A DNA stretch of 64,000 nt, taken from assembly GCA_048158365.1 (NCBI GenBank), contig JBLLNL010000002.1. One strand, 5' to 3'. The first letter of the stretch is position 1. The number at the start of each line of letters is the position of its first letter. The notes under the pieces were generated by a model that was not told where the DNA came from, made no database searches, and was given only the letters and a program-made list of their open reading frames with translations. Shown in pieces: positions 63,224-64,000 of the stretch. Origin of the DNA: Azoarcus_F sp048158365. GTDB taxonomy: Bacteria; Pseudomonadota; Gammaproteobacteria; Burkholderiales; Rhodocyclaceae. The translations under genes and the position numbers were made by a program.

Positions 63224-64000
63224 AGATACTGCTGCTGGGTGCGAACGGACAGGTCGGCTGGGAACTGCAGCGCGCGCTGGCTCCGCTGGGAGAACTGGTC
63301 GCGCTCGGCCGTGAGCCTGCATCCGGCCTGTGCGGTGACCTGTCGCGACCGGGCGCTCTCCGAGCGACCCTCGATGCCGTGCGGCCCGATGTCGTCGTGA
63401 ATGCTGCCGCCCACACCGCGGTGGATCGCGCCGAGGCCGAGTCCGATCTCGCTCAAACGATCAACGGCGATGCGCCGGGTATGATCGCCGGGTGGTGCGC
63501 CTACCGCGATGCGGTGCTGGTGCATTACTCGACCGACTACGTGTTCGACGGCAGCGGAGTGCGTGCGTGGCAGGAGGAAGACCCGACGGTGCCGCTGTCG
63601 GTCTACGGGAGAACCAAGCTTGCCGGCGAGCAGGGGATCCGTGCGTCCGGATGTCGTCATCTGCTGTTTCGTACGTCCTGGGTGTACTCGGCGCGCGGCG
63701 GCAACTTTGCGCGCACGATGCTGCGTCTGGCAGCCGATCGCGCGCGCCTTCAGGTGGTGTCGGACCAGATTGGCGCGCCCTCCGGGGCGGAACTGATCGC
63801 GGACGTCACCGCGCATGCGCTGCGCACGCTGGCGCTCGGTCACGCAGTGGGCGGTACCTACCATCTGGCGGCGGCGGGCGAGACGAGCTGGCACGATTAT
63901 GCGCTGCTGGTGTTCGACATCGCGGCACGAAAGGGCCTGCGTCTTGCGGTACAGGAAGTCGTACCCGTGGCGACCAGCGCGTGGCCGACGCCGGCCCCCC
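63220..64000 (+). CDS. rfbD: dTDP-4-dehydrorhamnose reductase, 3' end beyond window
   Basis: 260 codons are visible from GTG 63220. Start KILLLGANGQVGWELQRALAPLGEL is the Rossmann fold; STDYVFDGSG and SVYGRTKLAGEQGI give the Y-x3-K catalytic pair. Last step of dTDP-L-rhamnose synthesis. The gene continues past the right edge; rfbA and rfbC are not in the window. Confidence 0.95.
   Translation, partial: MKILLLGANGQVGWELQRALAPLGELVALGREPASGLCGDLSRPGALRATLDAVRPDVVVNAAAHTAVDRAEAESDLAQTINGDAPGMIAGWCAYRDAVLVHYSTDYVFDGSGVRAWQEEDPTVPLSVYGRTKLAGEQGIRASGCRHLLFRTSWVYSARGGNFARTMLRLAADRARLQVVSDQIGAPSGAELIADVTAHALRTLALGHAVGGTYHLAAAGETSWHDYALLVFDIAARKGLRLAVQEVVPVATSAWPTPAP

Overview
The window is a GC-rich, gene-dense piece of a bacterial chromosome, almost certainly from a gammaproteobacterium that tolerates salt. 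Three things point there. The housekeeping order rimP-nusA-infB-rbfA-truB-rpsO-pnp, the scpA-scpB-rluB run, and ettA, rlmJ, slyX, srkA, yaeQ and dksA are typical of Gammaproteobacteria. A complete ectABCD operon makes ectoine and hydroxyectoine, the osmolytes of halophilic and halotolerant species. The fpr gene is divergent from a FinR-type LysR regulator, as in Pseudomonas. No phage, plasmid, insertion sequence or CRISPR array is visible. Placement below class is not possible from this sequence alone; a relative of the Chromatiales/Ectothiorhodospiraceae is only a guess.

Layout. 1-2.0 kb: an envelope cluster on the minus strand (gamma-carbonic anhydrase, SIMPL-domain protein, MliC-like lysozyme inhibitor, and an NlpC/P60 lipoprotein cut by the window edge). 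2.2-9.4 kb: rlmJ, a MazG-type pyrophosphohydrolase, a PiT phosphate transporter, folE, a kinase-like orphan, fabI, a HAD protein and srkA. 9.6-16.2 kb: an unknown gene, yaeQ broken by an amber codon, a cyclic-2,3-diphosphoglycerate-synthase-like gene that has lost its P-loop centre, a CNNM/HlyC-type transporter, and ylqF. 16.2-24.5 kb: dodecin, slyX, a MotA/OmpA proton-channel pair and assorted small enzymes. 24.7-33.4 kb: a two-gene RND efflux pump, ettA, a 185-bp inverted-repeat element, a 49-codon remnant of gcvR, and an MsbA-like ABC exporter. 33.5-41.6 kb: fpr/finR, an SLC13 carrier and gcvTHP under a tandem glycine riboswitch. 41.6-48.5 kb: hydrolase, RNase AM, YciO, an M50 protease, trpS, scpAB and rluB. 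48.5-57.5 kb: the translation/RNA operon with an attenuator-like leader, then rpsO-pnp. 57.7-58.1 kb: a Pro-Arg-His tRNA operon with a near-consensus promoter. 58.2-61.9 kb: dksA and ectABCD. 62.1-64 kb: rfbB and the start of rfbD (dTDP-rhamnose).

Most genes are intact housekeeping genes. The unexpected content is gene decay: yaeQ has one nonsense codon, and two genes (cPGS-like and gcvR) each carry a clean in-frame internal deletion. The gcvR remnant lies 33 bp from the inverted-repeat element, in a genome whose glycine cleavage operon already has its own glycine riboswitch. No wholly new multi-gene system could be supported. The MotA/OmpA pair and the rimP leader are the best candidates for under-described functional units.
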